From GCA-002731945 sp913047775 (lineage in GTDB: Bacteria > Pseudomonadota > Alphaproteobacteria > MED-G09): DNA of 10,197 nucleotides. This document shows positions 7,080 through 10,197 of the stretch, in pieces. Every line of letters starts with the position of its first letter. Within the stretch, counting starts at the first letter, position 1. Below the pieces are notes generated by a model. That model saw nothing but the letters and a program-made list of their open reading frames with translations. It made no database searches and was not told the origin of the DNA. The position numbers and the translations under genes were made by a program. Location of the stretch: the NCBI GenBank assembly GCA_913047775.1, contig CAJWUE010000051.1:1-10197 (forward strand), written 5' to 3'.

Positions 7080-8117
7080 ATGATAAATGAAGATAAAATA
7101 AAAGTAGCAGTAATAGGTTGTGGATTTTTTGCTACAAATCATATCCTTTCTTGGAAAAACTTTAAGGATGTTGATTTGGTTGGGGTTTGTGATCTTGATG
7201 AAGAACGTGCTATCAATGCAAGCCATCTTGCAAAAGGTACTCCTTATTTCACTGATGCTGAATTGATGTTGAAAGAAGTTCGACCAGATGTAGTTGATAT
7301 TGTTACTACTGCACCTTCTCATTATAATCTTGCAAAGCTGGCAGCCTCACTGAATATTTCTGCAATCATCCAGAAACCTTTGGCCCCCTCATTAAAAGAA
7401 TCGACTAAGATTGTTGATCTTGCTGAAACAACTCAAACGCCCATGATGGTTCATGAAAATTTTCGGTTCCAACAGCCTTTGAGGGCTTTGCAAAAAATCA
7501 TTTTAAATGGAGAAATTGGTCAACTTCTTTTCTGTAAGATAAGTTTTCGTACCTCTTACGATGTTTATCGACAGCAACCTTATCTTAAGGAAGTTGATCG
7601 ACTAATACTGATGGATTTAGGTGTCCATGTTCTAGATCTCGCACGATTTCTATTTGGAGAAGCAACCTCTATCTGTTGTCGAACGCAAAAAACCCGGTCT
7701 GATATCTCTGGTGAAGATATGGCCACAATGATGTTAGGATTTTTAGGAGAGCGAACTGCAATCGTTGATTGTACATATGGATCAAAGCAAGCTCCAGACA
7801 TTTTTCCTGAAACTCTAGTCTCCGTGGAAGGAACAGATGGGGCGGTAGTACTTGGCCCTGGTTACAAAATTACAAAAAGATCAGGAGAAAAGGTCGAGAT
7901 AATAAATGCTGAACCAGTTGTTGCAAACTGGTGTGAAAAACCATGGCATGTTGTTCAAGACAGTGTTACACAAACATGTCGTCATTGGATAGAAACAGTT
8001 CCGCACAATAAAAAACCTGAAACTTCGGTTGATGATAATTTAAAAACACTAAAACTTGTAGAGGCAGCTTATCAATCAGCTGCCAAAGGTGGCTCACTCA
8101 TAACGTTGAACAATTAG
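7080..8117 (+). CDS. Gfo/Idh/MocA-family sugar dehydrogenase
   Basis: An NAD(P)-dependent sugar oxidoreductase of 345 residues. The N-terminal Rossmann domain has VAVIGCGFFA (9-18) and VGVCDLDEERA (34-44); the C-terminal alpha/beta domain has MDLGVHVLDLARF (178-190), with Asp179 and His183 of the conserved D-x-x-x-H catalytic pattern. The usual EKP motif reads QKP (98-100), keeping the catalytic Lys99 but losing the glutamate. Members oxidise sugars at C1 or other carbons; D-apiose dehydrogenase (ApsD) belongs to this family. The very next gene resembles a lactonase, so oxidation at C1 to a sugar lactone is the favoured idea, but the substrate is not proven. The ribosome binding site is weak. 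An upstream ATG at 7068 is closed by an immediate stop, so 7080 is the best start. Confidence 0.92.
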   Translation: MINEDKIKVAVIGCGFFATNHILSWKNFKDVDLVGVCDLDEERAINASHLAKGTPYFTDAELMLKEVRPDVVDIVTTAPSHYNLAKLAASLNISAIIQKPLAPSLKESTKIVDLAETTQTPMMVHENFRFQQPLRALQKIILNGEIGQLLFCKISFRTSYDVYRQQPYLKEVDRLILMDLGVHVLDLARFLFGEATSICCRTQKTRSDISGEDMATMMLGFLGERTAIVDCTYGSKQAPDIFPETLVSVEGTDGAVVLGPGYKITKRSGEKVEIINAEPVVANWCEKPWHVVQDSVTQTCRHWIETVPHNKKPETSVDDNLKTLKLVEAAYQSAAKGGSLITLNN

Positions 8118-8137
8118 ATAATTAAAGTTAGAAAACA

Positions 8138-10111
8138 ATGAAGCTACCTAAAAAAGTTCAATATTATGGGAAAGATGAGCCGTTACCAGAACAGATAGAC
8201 CTCCAAGCTGGACCATTAAACTTATTCTATGAAGCAGGAGATCTTCGTTATATTAAATTTGGTGAAAAGGAAATTATACGTCGAGTCTATGTTGCGGTGC
8301 GTGATCATAATTGGGACACAGTAACACCTGTTTTATCAAAGGTGCAGATGGATATTGCTGACGACTCATTCAATATCACATATAGCGTCAATAATATCCA
8401 AAGCAACATCGATTTCTTCTGGAAGGGGATGATTGTCGGCAAAGCCAATGGTGCTATCACCTTTAGCATGGACGGTGAAGCACGCTCAACGTTTTGGCGT
8501 AACCGCATCGGGTTCTGTATATTATATCCAATGGAATGTGCAGGTACTGAGTGCCAAATTGAACATGTGAATGGAACAGTTGAACAAAATACCTTTCCGA
8601 AATATATTGCACCACAACTTATCATTGATGGTAAACCCTCACCTGTTGAACCATTTTCCAACATGCGAGCACTAGTTCACCAAGTTACACCTGATTTGTG
8701 GGCAGAAGTTCGTTTTGAGGGTGATAGTTTTGAAATGGAGGATCAACGAAACTGGACGGATGCCTCGTTCAAAACATACAGCACTCCCCTTAAAAAGCCC
8801 TTTCCTGTAGAAGTTAAAGCTGGTACAAAAATTTCACAAACTTTTGCTTTAACCTTAAAAGGCCAGGTTCCGGTGTTAAAACCTTTTGGAACTGATGATG
8901 AGCTTACTTTTTCGATAGGAAAAAAAGCACTACGGAGCCTGCCAAAAATTGGACTGGATGAGGCTAGTCATGGCCATCCTCTCAATCAAAAAGAGTTGAC
9001 ACGACTCAGGGCTTTAAACCTATCTCATCAACGAATCAATCTACACTTGTCAGATGCTGATCATGAAGCAAAATTACGCCAGTCCTCTACCGAGGCTCAT
9101 AAATTAGGGATTAATTTGGAAACTGCATTGTTTCTCTCAAATGATGCTGAGGCCGAATTACAAGCATTTGTTGAATTATTAGAACAGATTAAACCACCCA
9201 TTGCAACTTGGCTCATTTTCCACAAAGAAGAAATATCCACCTCTGAAAAATGGATATTATTAGCTCGAAAATATTTACAAAACTATGATTATAATGTCAA
9301 AATTGGTTCTGGAACAAATGTTTTCTTTGCCGATCTGAATCGCTCCATTACTCCTATCCAAGTTATGGATTTGGTCGGTTATTCGATTAATCCCCAGGTA
9401 CACGCTTTTGATAACCTGTCATTAGTAGAAACGTTAGCAGCTCAAGCTGAAACAGTAAAAAGCACTCGCCGGTTATCTAACAACAAACCAATTGCGGTGA
9501 CACCTGTAACATTCCAAATGCGTTTTAACCCCAATGCTACTGCTCCTGAGGCAGAGTCGGAATCTGGTCAACTGCCTTCTCAAGTAGATGTGAGGCAGAT
9601 GTCCCTGTTTGGCGCAGGCTGGACGGTGGGTAGCTTGAAGTATCTATGTGAAAGTGAAACCCATAGTCTGACCTATTATGAAACGACTGGCTGGCGTGGT
9701 GTAATGGAAACTGAATATGGTTCACCTGTGCCAGAAAAATTCTACTCATTACGAGGAGCCGTTTTTCCTCTCTATCACGTTTTTGCCGATGTAGGAGAAT
9801 TTGCCGATGGTCAGATTATGACTACCTCATCAAGCAACCCCTTGAAAATAACTGGATTGGCTGTGCATAAGGAAGGTCGGACAAGGGTTATTTTAGCTAA
9901 TTTAGGTTCAGAGGTACAACAGTTGACTGTGCAAAATTTAAGTGCCTCAGTTCATATTCGACATCTCAATGAAAGCAATGTTGAGCAAGCAATGCAATCA
10001 CCGGAAGCCTTTCGTGCTCAAACCTTTAAAAAACAGTTGACCGTTAATGGATCTCTCAAACTGGAATTATTACCCTATGCTCTTGTCTGTATTGATAGAG
10101 CTGGCCAATGA
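8138..10111 (+). CDS. Large carbohydrate-active protein, candidate D-apionate lactonase (ApnL)-like
   Basis: A 657-residue soluble protein without signal peptide or membrane segments, thus probably cytoplasmic. It appears to have three parts: an N-terminal beta-rich domain (about 1-245) with RRVYVAVRDHNW (48-59) and GEARSTFWRNRIGFC (113-127); a central alpha/beta, probably barrel-like region (about 265-560) with LSHQRINLHL (295-304), GTNVFFADLNR (392-402), RQMSLFGAGWTVGSLKYL (486-503) and TYYETTGWRGVMETEYGSP (512-530); and a C-terminal beta domain (about 570-655) with TRVILANLGS. The layout resembles glycoside hydrolases with accessory beta-sandwiches. From memory, the conserved segments look like the family that includes D-apionate lactonase, which opens D-apionolactone. 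The gene lies 20 bp after a Gfo/Idh/MocA dehydrogenase, the arrangement expected for sugar oxidation then lactone opening. An intracellular glycosidase is the main alternative. Existence of the gene is near certain; the function is moderate to low confidence. Confidence 0.6.
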   Translation: MKLPKKVQYYGKDEPLPEQIDLQAGPLNLFYEAGDLRYIKFGEKEIIRRVYVAVRDHNWDTVTPVLSKVQMDIADDSFNITYSVNNIQSNIDFFWKGMIVGKANGAITFSMDGEARSTFWRNRIGFCILYPMECAGTECQIEHVNGTVEQNTFPKYIAPQLIIDGKPSPVEPFSNMRALVHQVTPDLWAEVRFEGDSFEMEDQRNWTDASFKTYSTPLKKPFPVEVKAGTKISQTFALTLKGQVPVLKPFGTDDELTFSIGKKALRSLPKIGLDEASHGHPLNQKELTRLRALNLSHQRINLHLSDADHEAKLRQSSTEAHKLGINLETALFLSNDAEAELQAFVELLEQIKPPIATWLIFHKEEISTSEKWILLARKYLQNYDYNVKIGSGTNVFFADLNRSITPIQVMDLVGYSINPQVHAFDNLSLVETLAAQAETVKSTRRLSNNKPIAVTPVTFQMRFNPNATAPEAESESGQLPSQVDVRQMSLFGAGWTVGSLKYLCESETHSLTYYETTGWRGVMETEYGSPVPEKFYSLRGAVFPLYHVFADVGEFADGQIMTTSSSNPLKITGLAVHKEGRTRVILANLGSEVQQLTVQNLSASVHIRHLNESNVEQAMQSPEAFRAQTFKKQLTVNGSLKLELLPYALVCIDRAGQ

Positions 10112-10160
10112 TAAGGCTACGGAGATGATGTTAAAGTAAAATCTTGGACAAGGTGAGTGA

Positions 10161-10197
10161 TGGTGGGCCCTCAGGGACTTGAACCCCGGACCACTCC
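10161..10197 (-). tRNA. tRNA 3' half (5' part beyond window), isotype not determined
   Basis: On the minus strand the sequence gives part of an anticodon stem (10197-10194), a 5-base variable loop TGGTC (10193-10189), a T arm with stem CGGGG/CCCTG and loop TTCAAGT (10188-10172), the 3' acceptor strand AGGGCCC (10171-10165), discriminator A (10164) and encoded CCA (10163-10161). The T stem pairs fully with one G-U. The expected 5' acceptor strand GGGCCCT lies outside. The anticodon is not visible. The variable loop and acceptor recall CAU-anticodon isoleucine-2 tRNAs of proteobacteria, which is a resemblance only. The tRNA's 3' end faces the sugar locus. Confidence 0.9.

Noticed and set aside
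10112..10160. Terminator or attachment-site repeat between the large protein gene and the tRNA
   Set aside because: No stable inverted repeat or T-run is visible, and no copy of the tRNA tail was found elsewhere in the window.

Overview
The window looks like an accessory carbohydrate-utilisation locus in a low-GC proteobacterium. Its A+T-rich, lysine-rich flanking genes would fit a marine alphaproteobacterium, but that placement is inference from composition and gene style only. The left edge holds the 3' part of an iron/polyamine-type ABC transporter ATPase (+ strand). It converges on a very A+T-rich gene for a 3-hydroxyisobutyrate dehydrogenase-family reductase (- strand). The right edge holds the 3' end of a tRNA gene (- strand) that encodes its own CCA.

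Between these lies a divergent sugar locus. Leftward from about 4932 runs a complete ribose/xylose-type ABC importer: periplasmic sugar-binding protein, single-domain ATPase, permease. Rightward from 5060 run four genes in one direction: an HpcH/HpaI-family aldolase, a D-2-hydroxyacid dehydrogenase, a Gfo/Idh/MocA sugar dehydrogenase, and a 657-residue protein with an apparent beta-sandwich/barrel/beta-sandwich layout. The last protein resembles the family to which I recall D-apionate lactonase belonging. I could not run a search, so this is a candidate assignment.

The proposed logic is as follows. The importer brings in a sugar; the Gfo/Idh/MocA enzyme oxidises it at C1 to a lactone; the large protein opens the lactone; the D-hydroxyacid dehydrogenase, aldolase and possibly the 3-hydroxyisobutyrate dehydrogenase-like reductase process the acid to central metabolites. 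D-apiose or a similar branched or pentose sugar is the leading substrate idea. The usual downstream apionate enzymes (ApnO, OiaC/OiaX/OiaT) are not in the window, so this may be a variant route, or they may be encoded elsewhere.

Two regulatory signals stand out. An 11-bp GntR/FadR-type operator-like sequence, TGGTATRACAA, occurs both in the divergent promoter region and upstream of the reductase gene, which ties that compositionally different gene to the locus. An 11-pair stem-loop lies between the binding-protein and ATPase genes. Its only plus-strand mismatch becomes a G-U pair in the actual transcript. No regulator, transposase or integrase gene is present in the window.
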